Shown piece after piece: positions 25,073 to 34,598 of a stretch of DNA of 44,029 nt (the first letter of the stretch is position 1; each line of letters opens with the position of its first letter). The DNA is taken from contig NZ_SIXC01000010.1 in the NCBI RefSeq assembly GCF_004309735.1, forward strand, positions 1-44,029, given 5' to 3'. The translations under genes were made by a program, and so were the position numbers. Origin of the DNA: Desulfovibrio legallii. Lineage in GTDB: Bacteria; Desulfobacterota; Desulfovibrionia; Desulfovibrionales; Desulfovibrionaceae. Below the pieces are notes generated by a model. The model saw only the letters and a list, made by a program, of their open reading frames with translations, had not been told where the DNA came from and did not search any database.

Positions 25073-26299
25073 ATGAAACCCATTATCTCCGTTGAAGGAC
25101 TTGGCAAAAGCTATACCATCCGGCATGAAGGCCAAACGCGCTACAAGTCGTTGCGTGAAGAACTTTTCAAACTGCCGCAGCGGCTATTACAACGCAGATG
25201 TCAAAACCAGGAAGAATTTTGGGCGCTTAAAGACGTCAGCTTTGACGTCATGCCCGGCGACCGTGTTGGCATTATCGGACGCAACGGCGCGGGTAAATCA
25301 ACTCTGCTCAAGCTGCTTTCACGCATTACCGAACCGACAACGGGCCGCATTACCTTGCGCGGGCGCGTAGCCAGCCTGCTTGAAGTTGGTACTGGCTTTC
25401 ACCCTGAACTGACGGGGCGGGAAAACATTTTTCTCAATGGCGCAATTTTGGGCATGAGCCGTGCCGAAGTTCGGAGAAAATTTGACGAGATCGTAGATTT
25501 TGCAGGAGTGGAAAAATTTCTGGACACGCCGGTAAAACGCTATTCCTCAGGCATGTATGTTCGCCTTGCCTTTGCCGTAGCCGCGCATTTGGAGCCAGAA
25601 ATTCTTATCGTGGACGAAGTCCTGGCCGTAGGAGATGCAGAATTTCAGAAGAAATGCCTCGGCAAAATGGAAGAGGTAGGGAAGGAAGGTCGGACGGTGT
25701 TGTTCGTGAGCCATAATATGGGAGCAATTCAACAGTTATGTAGTAGAGCGCTCATGTTGCAACACGGGAGTTTAGCCAACGATTCTACAGATATTGCTAA
25801 AAATATTTCTGTATATCTTGGTAGTGATAGAAACGTAAGTGTATGGAAAAGACTTGACGCTCAGTTTGATAATGTTTTTTTTAAGCCTTTGGAGATGGAA
25901 GCTATTGAACAGCAGGACGGTTCAAAAATAATAAAAATAACCGGTTCAATAAAAAAAACAAATATAGGCTTGCAAGTAGGCATCGCTATTTCTTCAATAA
26001 ATGGGGAGACGCTTTTTTGGGCGTGTCATAATGACGGCCCGCAAACAGATTGGCCACAGATTCAGACGGGGGAGTATGCATTTTACGTTAATATCCCCAA
26101 ATACTTTTTGAATAATGGCACATACCGCGTAGAACTTTTGGCCGCAGTATATCGTCAATTTTGGATATGCCAACCAGGAGTCTCGTCTCCGTCAATTCAG
26201 CTACATATCAAAGGGTTTATTAGTGATTCTCCATATTGGAATATAACTCGCCCAGGTCTTTTGGCACCCTTGTTCAAATGGAGTGTCGAAGAGGTTTAG
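25073..26299 (+). CDS. wzt: Polysaccharide ABC exporter ATPase with C-terminal glycan-binding domain (Wzt)
   Basis: A 408-aa protein. Residues about 1-240 are the ATPase: Walker [10 protein letters not shown] (69-77), signature [10 protein letters not shown], Walker [13 protein letters not shown] and H-loop FVSHNMG. Residues about 260-408 form a beta-rich Wzt C-terminal domain, which in O8/O9a-type systems recognises the modified non-reducing end of the glycan. Composition changes sharply at about 25740-25800: the ATPase part is GC-balanced like the genes before it, while the C-terminal part is AT-rich like the genes after it. This suggests recombination that swapped the recognition domain together with the glycosyltransferase block. 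Confidence 0.9.
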   Translation: MKPIISVEGLGKSYTIRHEGQTRYKSLREELFKLPQRLLQRRCQNQEEFWALKDVSFDVMPGDRVGIIGRNGAGKSTLLKLLSRITEPTTGRITLRGRVASLLEVGTGFHPELTGRENIFLNGAILGMSRAEVRRKFDEIVDFAGVEKFLDTPVKRYSSGMYVRLAFAVAAHLEPEILIVDEVLAVGDAEFQKKCLGKMEEVGKEGRTVLFVSHNMGAIQQLCSRALMLQHGSLANDSTDIAKNISVYLGSDRNVSVWKRLDAQFDNVFFKPLEMEAIEQQDGSKIIKITGSIKKTNIGLQVGIAISSINGETLFWACHNDGPQTDWPQIQTGEYAFYVNIPKYFLNNGTYRVELLAAVYRQFWICQPGVSSPSIQLHIKGFISDSPYWNITRPGLLAPLFKWSVEEV

Positions 26300-26300
26300 A

Positions 26301-27056
26301 ATGTTTTTTCCTGAAAAAATATGTTCGATTAAGCCTTCGCATAAGGTTCTTGAGGTCGGTCCTGGCGGATTTCCACATCCCCGTGCAACAGTTTTGCTTG
26401 ATTATGCTTTTTCTGAGGAAGAAGCCTTTAGGCAAAGAGGAAATATTCCCAAACCAGAATTTACACAACCAATAGTATACTACAGAGGAGACAAATTCCC
26501 ATTCCAGGACCAGTCATTTGATTATGTAATATGCTCTCATGTACTTGAGCATATTCCTCTGGATAAAATACCAACTTTTATTAGTGAGTTGACGAGAGTA
26601 GCGCCACGTGGATTTATTGAGTTTCCGAACGGTATTTATGAACACATGTGTAACGCTCCTGCACATAGATCACTAATGGCCCTTCACAAAGACACAATTG
26701 TATTTCTGGACAAAGAAAGAGTAAGTGCTTTACTAGAAAGTCCACTTGTTCATGCTTGGAGAAAACTATTTTATACAATTAAAATAGATAATATAAATCT
26801 GTATAATATGATATACCAAACTTATAGAGAGATATTTTTCAATGCCTTTGAGTGGCACGGCGATATAAAATATAAAATGGTAACGGATTTGACAGATATT
26901 ATTAAAGAAAATCAAATCGAAGATTTTCCAAAACCAATATTCACAAGTTTTTCTAAAAAAAATATCACCTGTCAGCTAAAAGAAAAACTGAAAAACAAAT
27001 ATCCTCTTCTTTTTAGGCTTGCTAAAAGCTTTTTAAACTATGTAAGACTTCACTAA
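26301..27056 (+). CDS. Class I SAM-dependent methyltransferase, possible glycan chain-end modifier
   Basis: A 251-aa protein starting at ATG 26301, 1 nt after the wzt stop, with GAGG at 26291-26294. SAM-binding motif I is HKVLEVGPGGFPHP; motif post-I/II is DQSFDYVICSHVLEHIPLD, the usual methyltransferase type 11 layout. The C-terminal 100 residues are basic and Lys/Asn-rich. In ABC-exported O-antigens a methyl or phosphate-methyl cap on the chain end is the signal read by the Wzt C-terminal domain, and the cap enzyme is often encoded next to wzt. The position here fits that role, but the substrate is inferred. It could instead methylate an internal sugar. Confidence 0.75.
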   Translation: MFFPEKICSIKPSHKVLEVGPGGFPHPRATVLLDYAFSEEEAFRQRGNIPKPEFTQPIVYYRGDKFPFQDQSFDYVICSHVLEHIPLDKIPTFISELTRVAPRGFIEFPNGIYEHMCNAPAHRSLMALHKDTIVFLDKERVSALLESPLVHAWRKLFYTIKIDNINLYNMIYQTYREIFFNAFEWHGDIKYKMVTDLTDIIKENQIEDFPKPIFTSFSKKNITCQLKEKLKNKYPLLFRLAKSFLNYVRLH

Positions 27057-27161
27057 AAGAGCGAAGTATAAATGCAAAACATTTCAGCTATGGTCTCCCC
27101 CCTTAATGCTTGGAGACGACAACACACAAAATTATTCCAATAATATTCCAGTGGAGGAAGA

Positions 27162-27860
27162 ATGAACGCACTAAAAAAACTGCAATTCTTTTGCGGTAAA
27201 GGGCTAAGAAAAATATCGCATCTCTCACTGCGTTGCGCCAAAGCCATTGAACAAGCGGACAACCCAGCGCTGTTGCAATGGCATCAGGCAAATGGAGACG
27301 CAACATTACGGTTAACCTACCCCCTTATTCCTGACTCAGTAGTTTATGATATTGGTGGATATAAAGGGCAATGGGCAAGTGACATTTACAGTAAATATCG
27401 ATGCAAAATTTTTGTATTTGAACCAATGCTATCATTTTATAATAACATTAAAAGCCGTTTCACATTTAATAGCGACATCACCGTTTTTCCTTTTGGCCTT
27501 GCGAGTAAAACTTCTGAAGCGTTGCTCACTGTTGCAGGAGATGGCTCCTCATTATGTTCTGATGGCGGCTTGCCCACAGAAAAAATACAACTCAGAAGTG
27601 TTGTTGATTTTTTTTCGGAATATAATCACGCTGAAATAGATTTAGTGAAGATGAACATTGAAGGCGCAGAATATGATTTGCTGCCAGCCCTGTGTGACCA
27701 TGACTTTATCTATCGTATAAAAAATATACAGGTTCAATTTCACGATAAACTGCCCGATGCACGAACACGTGCTGCGAATATTCGTGCAAAACTGTCTAAA
27801 ACCCATCGACTGAAGTGGCAATATGACTTTGTTTGGGAAAACTGGGAACGCTGCTCGTGA
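27162..27860 (+). CDS. FkbM-family SAM-dependent methyltransferase
   Basis: A 232-aa methyltransferase of the FkbM type. Motif I is SVVYDIGGYKGQWAS (about 60-74), the acidic strand FVFEPMLSFYNNIK follows, and the family hallmark DLVKMNIEGAEYDLLPAL is at about 160-178. FkbM enzymes O-methylate sugars or polyketides. It starts at ATG 27162 after GGAGGAAGA and its stop overlaps the GTG start of the fucosyltransferase (GTGA). Probably methylates a hydroxyl of the glycan, possibly fucose. AT-rich. Confidence 0.85.
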   Translation: MNALKKLQFFCGKGLRKISHLSLRCAKAIEQADNPALLQWHQANGDATLRLTYPLIPDSVVYDIGGYKGQWASDIYSKYRCKIFVFEPMLSFYNNIKSRFTFNSDITVFPFGLASKTSEALLTVAGDGSSLCSDGGLPTEKIQLRSVVDFFSEYNHAEIDLVKMNIEGAEYDLLPALCDHDFIYRIKNIQVQFHDKLPDARTRAANIRAKLSKTHRLKWQYDFVWENWERCS

Positions 27861-28744
27861 TAATTGTTTCAATTTGTGGTGGCCTTGGCAACCAGATGTT
27901 CCAATATGCTGCCGGTCGCGCTCTAGCACTACGCCTACGTGCAGATCTCAAGCTGGATCTCTCGTGGTTCACAAACATCGCCGAAGGCTGCACGCCGCGC
28001 GAATACCTATTGGACGATGCCTTTTCCCTTACCCCTGCCGTTACTACTCCAGATGAATGCGCCCCACTCACATGGCGTCGAGAATCTTATTTTTCTCGCT
28101 TGTTGCGCCGTATTCGTCGACACCCTCGCCCGCATGCTGCTACATACGTTTGCGAGCCACAAACATCTTATTGGCAAGGCTTCAACGCTTTAACGTCGCC
28201 AACATTTCTTTCAGGTTACTGGCAAAACGAGAGATATTTCAGCCAGATTGAAGCCGTGATCCGCCGTGACTTTACATTTTCCGACCTCAAAATCAGGGCT
28301 GCTGCTTTGGCAAAGCGAATTTGCGCCTCCTCTAATTCCGTAGCTGTGCATGTACGCAGAGGAGACTATGTATCCAATCCTGTCACAAATAAAATTCACG
28401 GTATTTGCTCCCAAGAGTATTATAGTGCGGCGTTGAAGTACCTTATCTCTAAATTTGACAGCATTGAACTTTTTCTGTTCAGCGATGATCCGGATTGGGT
28501 TAAAGAACATTTTGACTGCAGCAGCTTACCCTCAACGGTCGTTGCTTTTTCTGAACATGTGGATGAGCCCTGGCATGACATGCATCTTATGAGTTTGTGC
28601 CGTCACCACATTATAGCCAACTCCAGCTTTTCCTGGTGGGGGGCATGGTTGGCGAGAAAAGGGGGGATAACCTGCGCCCCGAGGAAATGGTATATAGAAA
28701 AACCGGACAATAACCCTGCACCAGAAGCGTGGATAAAATTTTGA
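27857..28744 (+). CDS. Alpha-1,2-fucosyltransferase, GT11 family
   Basis: A 295-aa glycosyltransferase. I chose the GTG at 27857, which overlaps the upstream stop (GTGA). Homology begins at once with IIVSICGGLGNQMFQYAAGRAL, the GT11 donor loop. The conserved HVRRGDYV motif (HxRRGDY, GDP-fucose phosphate contact) and FLFSDDPDWVK follow. The third family motif is SLCRHHIIANSSFSWWGAWL. GT11 enzymes transfer L-fucose from GDP-fucose in alpha-1,2 linkage, often to galactose, giving H-antigen-like structures. The donor is made by manC, gmd and fcl in the same locus. The acceptor sugar is not known. Confidence 0.9.
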   Translation: MIIVSICGGLGNQMFQYAAGRALALRLRADLKLDLSWFTNIAEGCTPREYLLDDAFSLTPAVTTPDECAPLTWRRESYFSRLLRRIRRHPRPHAATYVCEPQTSYWQGFNALTSPTFLSGYWQNERYFSQIEAVIRRDFTFSDLKIRAAALAKRICASSNSVAVHVRRGDYVSNPVTNKIHGICSQEYYSAALKYLISKFDSIELFLFSDDPDWVKEHFDCSSLPSTVVAFSEHVDEPWHDMHLMSLCRHHIIANSSFSWWGAWLARKGGITCAPRKWYIEKPDNNPAPEAWIKF

Positions 28745-29751
28745 CGCCTCCTCATGTAACTGTTCTTCTTTCTGTTTATAATGGCGAGCGGTTTTTAGCA
28801 GAGGCCATAGACAGTATTCTTTGCCAATCATATAAAAATTTTGAATTTATTATTATTGATGATGCTTCTACAGACTCTACAGCAGAAATATTAAAAAGGT
28901 ACGAACGGGAAGACTCTCGTATCAAGATTGTTACAAACGCTGTCAACTTGCGCCTTGCAGCCTCTTTGAATAAAGGAATTTCTTTGGCATCAGGAGAGTT
29001 GATAGCAAGGATGGATGCAGACGATGTCAGCCTGCCTGGCCGCCTGGAAAAACAGGTTGCCTTCATGCAGGCCAACCCAAATGTTTCGGTCTGTGGCACC
29101 GCGCTGAGTGTCTACGATTCACCAAGCACTGTTTGGCTGCCGCCGCTGGATAACGATTCAATCAGAGCCATGCTTTTTTTTGAATCATGCCTGTACCACC
29201 CAACAGTAATTATGCGTAAAAGTATTTTTAATGGCCTAGATTCGCCGTATTTTTCCAGCATGCTGCCCGCTGAAGATTATGATTTGTGGAGCCGCGTGGC
29301 TCAAAGAAAAGAAATACTATTCGCAAACTTGCCCGCCCCTCTACTTCGCTATAGAATTAATGAAGGGAAAGGGCGGAGTGAATACAAACAACGCCAGCGC
29401 GATGCTGCCGACAGGGTCAGGCTAAATTTGCTCCATAGCATCGGATTAAAGCCAACGAACCAAGAATTTGCTGCTCACAGGGCTTTGGCCGCATACGAAA
29501 AAGGGCTGACAACCATTCACTTGTGGCAGTGTCTCGCATGGCTTAAAAAGTTTTACAGCACGGCAATTTCCAAAGGCAAGTACAATAAAAAAACTTTAAA
29601 AGATGAAGTGTCCCGCCGGGTTTTGCATATTTGCGGTGTTAACAGAAAAAACTTTTTCGCTTTTTTCCTGTTTTTTGTTTTGCGAGTTGGCATATTGGGC
29701 AAACGGATGATTGAATCAATAGCACGAGGCTCTGATGCGCGAAGAAATTAG
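28729..29751 (+). CDS. GT2 family glycosyltransferase
   Basis: A 340-aa family 2 glycosyltransferase with a GT-A fold. N-terminal VTVLLSVYNGERFLAEAIDSIL is the nucleotide-binding start; FEFIIIDDASTDST holds the first Asp pair and ELIARMDADDVSLPGRL the DxD metal site (about 90-105). LPAEDYDLWSRVA is the ED-type catalytic-base region. A basic C-terminal tail with a hydrophobic stretch (FFAFFLFFVLRVGIL) may attach it to the membrane. The start overlaps the fucosyltransferase end by 16 nt. Donor and linkage unknown. Confidence 0.85.
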   Translation: MDKILTPPHVTVLLSVYNGERFLAEAIDSILCQSYKNFEFIIIDDASTDSTAEILKRYEREDSRIKIVTNAVNLRLAASLNKGISLASGELIARMDADDVSLPGRLEKQVAFMQANPNVSVCGTALSVYDSPSTVWLPPLDNDSIRAMLFFESCLYHPTVIMRKSIFNGLDSPYFSSMLPAEDYDLWSRVAQRKEILFANLPAPLLRYRINEGKGRSEYKQRQRDAADRVRLNLLHSIGLKPTNQEFAAHRALAAYEKGLTTIHLWQCLAWLKKFYSTAISKGKYNKKTLKDEVSRRVLHICGVNRKNFFAFFLFFVLRVGILGKRMIESIARGSDARRN

Positions 29752-30682
29752 ATCACCTCTACCCCTGGTTACAATCGTTATTTGTACCTACAATAGAGCT
29801 TATATTCTAGGGGAGTGTTTGCGATCCCTTCAAGCACAAACGCTCCCGACATGCTTTTTTAATATTATTGTTGTTGATAATGACTCAAATGACGCCACTC
29901 AAGCATTGGTGAAAGATTTTTCTCACGACTGGCCACAGCTAAAGTTTATCATTGAAAAAAAACGGGGAGCTGGCAACGCCAGAAATGCCGCACTAAAAAA
30001 AGTTACAACCGATTGGGTCGCTTGTCTTGACAGTGACGCCAAAGCGCATCCAGACTGGCTTGCAACTGTCCTTGAGACTATCAAAAACGATGATTTTGAC
30101 GCTTTTGGCGGCCCTTATTATGCGTGGCACTTTTTCGGCGCTCCGCCCAAATGGTTTCCCAAAGATTTCGGCACGTATGAAGCAGCACAATCTTATGGGC
30201 CTTTAAGCGACGCCAATCATATACCTGGCGGAAACTGCGCATTTAAACTCAGCGCAGCCCAAACTGTTGGCTGCTTTCCCGTTGATATCGGCATGACCGG
30301 TAAAAAATGCGCTTATGGCGAAGAAACTTTAATGTTCGATCGCATGAAGGCAGCAGGCTTCAGATTAGGGTATGTGCCTGCCATGAAAATAGACCATTGT
30401 GTTTTACCATATAAATATAGCTTCTTTTGGCAGATAAAGTCTGCATTTGCCCGTGGACGTGGCTTGGAACAGGTAGCGCCGCAACAGCATCGGCATGCGC
30501 TGATGAAACTTTTTTATATGTACCTTAAAGGTTGCTGGTTAACCGCAAAAGATGCAATAGCTCCTAATAAGGAATATTCTTGGCGGGCAATGGTGCTTCA
30601 GCATTTTTTCACTCCGGTATGTTACAATGGCATCATATTTGAAAAAATTAAAAAGGTACTTTGCAAGTGGCGCCACAAGTAA
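29735..30682 (+). CDS. GT2 family glycosyltransferase
   Basis: A 315-aa GT-A enzyme. PLVTIVICTYNRAYILGECLRSL starts the fold, NIIVVDNDSNDAT carries the first Asp residues and WVACLDSDAKAHPDW the D-x-D site. PGGNCAFKLSAAQTVG and GEETLMFDRM, the acceptor/catalytic region, follow. It overlaps the preceding GT by 17 nt, which indicates tight translational coupling. A single GT2 domain; donor sugar unknown. Confidence 0.85.
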   Translation: MREEIRSPLPLVTIVICTYNRAYILGECLRSLQAQTLPTCFFNIIVVDNDSNDATQALVKDFSHDWPQLKFIIEKKRGAGNARNAALKKVTTDWVACLDSDAKAHPDWLATVLETIKNDDFDAFGGPYYAWHFFGAPPKWFPKDFGTYEAAQSYGPLSDANHIPGGNCAFKLSAAQTVGCFPVDIGMTGKKCAYGEETLMFDRMKAAGFRLGYVPAMKIDHCVLPYKYSFFWQIKSAFARGRGLEQVAPQQHRHALMKLFYMYLKGCWLTAKDAIAPNKEYSWRAMVLQHFFTPVCYNGIIFEKIKKVLCKWRHK

Positions 30683-31647
30683 GCGTTATTATCGCCGTAT
30701 ACAATGCAGCCAGCACGTTGCGAACCTGTCTTGGCAGCATTTTAAGACAGACCCACGTAGACTTTGAAGTTCTTTGCATTGACGATTGCTCTTCTGATAG
30801 TTCTCTGAACATATTGGAAGAATACGCAAAAAAAGATGTTCGCGTGCGCATTTTTAAAAGCCCCGAAAATCTTGGTGCCGGTATCGCGCGCAATCTGGGC
30901 ATGACCCAGGCCAAATCTTCTTTTATAGCATTCTGCGACGCAGACGATGCATTCCCAGAACAGGCGCTGGCAACCCTTTATGCCTCGGTCATATCCGCTC
31001 AAGCTGACATCTGTGTAGCAAATATTGCCTATATGGATTCACAACTACGTTATTTTAAGCCTCATCCGCCCATGCTGGCTGCCATGCAGATTGGGTCGGC
31101 CCAAACTGTTTTGCCAGACGCGTACCCCCCCTTGTGGATCCCGTATTGTTTTCCAAGAGCCCTTTTTAGAAGAGAATTTTTACAGTCCCATAATATACAG
31201 TTTCCCAACCTGCTCCGCGGGCAGGATCCTGTTTTCATGACCCACGCGCTATGCATGGCAAAGAAAATCATGGTGATCCCCGACATCGTTTACCTTTACC
31301 GCGCCCCGGAGTACATAAAAGCAACAAGCGGAAGAAAAGTTTCTGATTATCTTACGCATATTTCTCTTGTTATAGATATTTTCAATCAACGCGGATGGCA
31401 TAAACAAGCCGCGCTTTATGCGTACCTTGTTGCGCATCAATTTTTATCTCTGGCTTTTTTTCGTCAATTTGGCAGGGTAGAACGAAAAAAAATTCTGAAC
31501 TTTTTTGAAACCCTCTTCGCACAATTTGATACAACTCTGGACTTTGCCCCGTATTTTGATGTGAAGGATATTCAACGTCAATTTTCTGCAGTTCGTGCAG
31601 GCTTTTTTTCTTTCATCCTGTTTAAACTCCGGGAGAGGTTAAGGTAG
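30661..31647 (+). CDS. GT2 family glycosyltransferase
   Basis: A protein of about 328 aa with QVSVIIAVYNAASTLRTCL, FEVLCIDDCSSDSSLNIL and FIAFCDADDAFPEQAL (D-x-D). It can start at TTG 30661 or GTG 30667, inside the end of the previous gene; the overlap makes the start uncertain by two codons. The middle has RGQDPVFMTHAL, the catalytic-base position. It belongs to the WcaA/capsule GT2 group. Donor and acceptor cannot be assigned. Confidence 0.85.
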   Translation: MQVAPQVSVIIAVYNAASTLRTCLGSILRQTHVDFEVLCIDDCSSDSSLNILEEYAKKDVRVRIFKSPENLGAGIARNLGMTQAKSSFIAFCDADDAFPEQALATLYASVISAQADICVANIAYMDSQLRYFKPHPPMLAAMQIGSAQTVLPDAYPPLWIPYCFPRALFRREFLQSHNIQFPNLLRGQDPVFMTHALCMAKKIMVIPDIVYLYRAPEYIKATSGRKVSDYLTHISLVIDIFNQRGWHKQAALYAYLVAHQFLSLAFFRQFGRVERKKILNFFETLFAQFDTTLDFAPYFDVKDIQRQFSAVRAGFFSFILFKLRERLR

Positions 31648-31649
31648 AT

Positions 31650-32498
31650 ATGGCTGATCTAGTTTCGATCATCATTCCCTGTTATAATGATGGAAAATAT
31701 TTGCCAGAAGCTGTCGCATCCGCTCGCGCCCAGTCGTATCCCGACATTGAAATAATCATTGTCAATGACTACTCCACTGACCCTCTGACGAACTCATTGC
31801 TTGAAAAATTCGCGGCTGAAGGCATCACCGTGATAAATACCGCACCAGGGAAAAAAGGGCTTTCGGCAGCGCGTAATACCGCCATTGAGGCTGCGAGCGG
31901 AAAATACATTTTGCCATTGGATGCCGATGACAAAGTAGACCCGACCTATGTTGAAAAATCAGTTGCAGTGCTTGACCGCAAACCCGATGTTCTTGTATGC
32001 ACCGCGCGCGTTCGTTTCTTTGGACTGCGCCATCACGAGTGGACTCAGAAACCCTACTCATATGCCAACCTTGTTCTGGAAGAGCATAAGGTATTATCAG
32101 CAAGCCTTTTTCGCCGAAAGGACTGGGCCCGTATTGGCGGGTATGAAGAAAGCCTGATCCTGGGTAAAGAAGATATGGTTTTTTGGCTGGATATGTTGAA
32201 AGATGGCGGGGATGTTGAAATTTTGCCCGAAATACTCATCTATTATCGCATCAAACCCTTCTCTATGAGTGCGCTACGAGCCGGCGCGCCAACGGAATGC
32301 GAAAAAGTTGCTGCCATGTATGCCGCACGGCCTGATCTTTTTCATGATCATATCATCGATTTTATGTGTTATGGGGCAAATTTTCGCGTTGAAAAATCCC
32401 AAAGAGAATGCCTGTTTTCTTGGAAACTGTTTTCACACCTCTTTCGGCTGGAATGGTTTTTACGGCAAAAGGTTAAGCGCCTGTTTGGGAGGGCGTAA
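31650..32498 (+). CDS. GT2 family glycosyltransferase
   Basis: A 282-aa GT-A enzyme: SIIIPCYNDGKYLPEAVASAR, EIIIVNDYSTDP (first acidic site), AARNTAIEAASGKYILPLDADDKVDP (D-x-D), then LGKEDMVFWLDML (catalytic base ED). It starts at ATG 31650, 2 nt after the previous stop. C-terminal residues are basic. Part of the contiguous GT block; sugar unknown. Confidence 0.85.
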   Translation: MADLVSIIIPCYNDGKYLPEAVASARAQSYPDIEIIIVNDYSTDPLTNSLLEKFAAEGITVINTAPGKKGLSAARNTAIEAASGKYILPLDADDKVDPTYVEKSVAVLDRKPDVLVCTARVRFFGLRHHEWTQKPYSYANLVLEEHKVLSASLFRRKDWARIGGYEESLILGKEDMVFWLDMLKDGGDVEILPEILIYYRIKPFSMSALRAGAPTECEKVAAMYAARPDLFHDHIIDFMCYGANFRVEKSQRECLFSWKLFSHLFRLEWFLRQKVKRLFGRA

Positions 32499-32500
32499 CC

Positions 32501-33511
32501 GTGCCTGTTCAGCCATCGAGTACGGCTGTCATTATTCTCAACTATAATGGTTCATCAGATACCATTGAGTGTCTGCGCCATGTTTACAGGCTTGAATGCC
32601 CTCCGGCTATGGTCATTGTTGTTGATAACAATTCCAGCGATAATTCACGCCAAAAAATTCTTGAAAGTTGGCGGAGCTGGGCCGAGCCCGTTGTTGTTTC
32701 AGATCCCTCGATACGATTGGAATGTGCTTCTGTCTTTTTGGCATTGCCCGAAAATTTCGGCTATGGCGGGGGAAATAATGGCGGCATACAGCTTGCCATG
32801 CGCAACAGCACATGCAATGCCTTCTGGATTCTCAATAACGATACCCTTCCTGATACGAAGGCCCTTAATGCTTTGTGCGCACGCGCCAACAAATTTACGG
32901 AACCTGCCATCGTTGGATCAACCCTGGTTTTTGCTTATGACCGAGTAACCGTGCAATGCGCCGCTGGTTGCAGTTTTAACAGATGGCTTGGAACTTCCCG
33001 TCCCATATGCGGTGGGAGTTCACTAAAAAATATTGACCGCGTTGACCCCGGAACGGTTGAGGCCCAACTTGGGGACATTGTCGGTGCGTCTGTTTTGTTG
33101 CCAAAAGAGATCGTAGCTAAAATTGGCCTGATTAGAGAGGATTTTTTCCTTTACCTTGAGGAAACAGAACTCTGCATTCGGGCGCGTAACGCGGGCTTTG
33201 TTTTGGCCTGGGCACCCGACAGCATCGTATATCATAAGGAAGGCGGAAGCACCGGCGCAGAGAGCGCCGTTGGAGAGCGCGCCTTCAACCGCCCGGCCTG
33301 GGTTGACTACCTTGCCTTGCGCAACCGCGTGTACATGATGCGCAAGCACTATCCCTGGGCATTGCCCGTGGTGGCGGCGAGCTATTTGGGCGTTATGCTT
33401 AATCGCATCCGGCGGGGCCAGGCCAACCGCATTCCCCTGATCTTCCGGGCCGCATGGGACGGTCTGCGCGGACACATGGGCAAGCCCGTACACCTTTTCC
33501 CTACCCTATGA
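32501..33511 (+). CDS. GT2 family glycosyltransferase, rhamnosyltransferase-like
   Basis: A 336-aa protein starting at GTG 32501, 2 nt after the previous stop. Features are AVIILNYNGSSDTIECL, VIVVDNNSSDNSR, ENFGYGGGNNGGI, FWILNNDTLPD (the NDD form of the metal site) and FFLYLEETELCIRARNAGF. The N-Y-N-G start, GYGGGNN and NND features are typical of the WbbL-like rhamnosyl/N-acetylglucosaminyl-diphospholipid group. Composition rises in GC through this gene, which marks the right edge of the AT-rich block. The exact donor is an inference from family resemblance. Confidence 0.8.
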   Translation: MPVQPSSTAVIILNYNGSSDTIECLRHVYRLECPPAMVIVVDNNSSDNSRQKILESWRSWAEPVVVSDPSIRLECASVFLALPENFGYGGGNNGGIQLAMRNSTCNAFWILNNDTLPDTKALNALCARANKFTEPAIVGSTLVFAYDRVTVQCAAGCSFNRWLGTSRPICGGSSLKNIDRVDPGTVEAQLGDIVGASVLLPKEIVAKIGLIREDFFLYLEETELCIRARNAGFVLAWAPDSIVYHKEGGSTGAESAVGERAFNRPAWVDYLALRNRVYMMRKHYPWALPVVAASYLGVMLNRIRRGQANRIPLIFRAAWDGLRGHMGKPVHLFPTL

Positions 33512-33518
33512 GATCTGC

Positions 33519-34598
33519 ATGAGAACCCTGGCCATTGACTGTCGCATGGCCCGCATGTCGGGCATCGGGGTGTACCTGCGCAACGTCGCACCCCGTTGCA
33601 TGGCGCTGCTGGCGGATGCCGTGCGGTTTCGCCTGCTGGGGTATGACGGCGCATTCCCTGTGCCAGATGGCGTTTCCTGGGAGCCTGTTTCTTTTGACGC
33701 TCTCATCTACAGCATTACAGAGCAATATCGCATGCTGCCCCTGCTGCGCGGCTGCGACGCCCTGTGGCTGCCGCACTATCCGATCCCTGTGCTGGCGGGC
33801 ATCCCTTTGGTGGTGACAGTCCATGATGTGACCCACCTGGCCCTGCCGGGGTTATTTACCGGCATACAAAAAATGTATGCCCGCCTCATGTTTCAGGCTG
33901 TACGCCATAAGGCGGCAGAACTCCTTTTTGTTTCAGAATTTTCCCGGCAGGAATTTTTACGACTGGTAGGCCGCCCACGGGGCGGCGCAACCGTTACCCC
34001 CAACGGGGTGGACGCAAGCTGGTTGGAATGCCCCCTGGTGGACGCCCCGACGCAACCGCCGTATTTTCTGGCTGTGGGAAATGTCAAGCCCCACAAGAAT
34101 ATTCGCCTGCTGTGTCATACTTTTGCCGGGATAGCAGGCCAATGTACGGCTAACCTTGTGCTGGCGGGCGCATATACGGGCTTTCGGAGCGCAGAAACGT
34201 CTACGGAAGCCTTGGCGGCCATCTGCCCAGGCCGCATCCACTTCACCGGAGCGCTAGAACAGACCGAACTAGTGCACCTGATGCGCGGCGCAACGGCCCT
34301 GGTTTTCCCCTCACGCTATGAAGGATTTGGCTTACCGCCACTGGAAGCTCTGGCCACCGGCGTCCCTGTGGTCGCCTCGGACATTCCCCCGGTGCGGGAG
34401 GTCTGTGGCACACACGCCCAGTATTTTTCTCCGGACAGTGAAGGGCAACTTGCTCAGGCCATGCTGCAAGTGCTCGCCCTTCCCCCACAGGAACGACGCC
34501 AACACGCCGCAGCAGGACGCGCGCACGCCCACACTTTCTCTTGGGCAAGGGCTGCGGAAACAACAGCACAGGTGCTGCAAAAAACACTGCACCTATGA
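33519..34598 (+). CDS. GT4 family glycosyltransferase
   Basis: A 359-aa GT-B enzyme and the last gene of the polysaccharide locus. The N-terminal domain opens with AIDCRMARMSGIGVYLRNV. The C-terminal nucleotide-sugar domain has PPYFLAVGNVKPHKNIRLL, the loop LVFPSRYEGFGLPPLEALATGVPVVASD with the E-x7-E motif characteristic of GT4, and a final helix. Its composition is GC-rich again, like the core genome. GT4 members in such loci often add mannose. It is followed by 313 bp of non-coding DNA and the tRNA-Leu gene. Confidence 0.9.
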   Translation: MRTLAIDCRMARMSGIGVYLRNVAPRCMALLADAVRFRLLGYDGAFPVPDGVSWEPVSFDALIYSITEQYRMLPLLRGCDALWLPHYPIPVLAGIPLVVTVHDVTHLALPGLFTGIQKMYARLMFQAVRHKAAELLFVSEFSRQEFLRLVGRPRGGATVTPNGVDASWLECPLVDAPTQPPYFLAVGNVKPHKNIRLLCHTFAGIAGQCTANLVLAGAYTGFRSAETSTEALAAICPGRIHFTGALEQTELVHLMRGATALVFPSRYEGFGLPPLEALATGVPVVASDIPPVREVCGTHAQYFSPDSEGQLAQAMLQVLALPPQERRQHAAAGRAHAHTFSWARAAETTAQVLQKTLHL

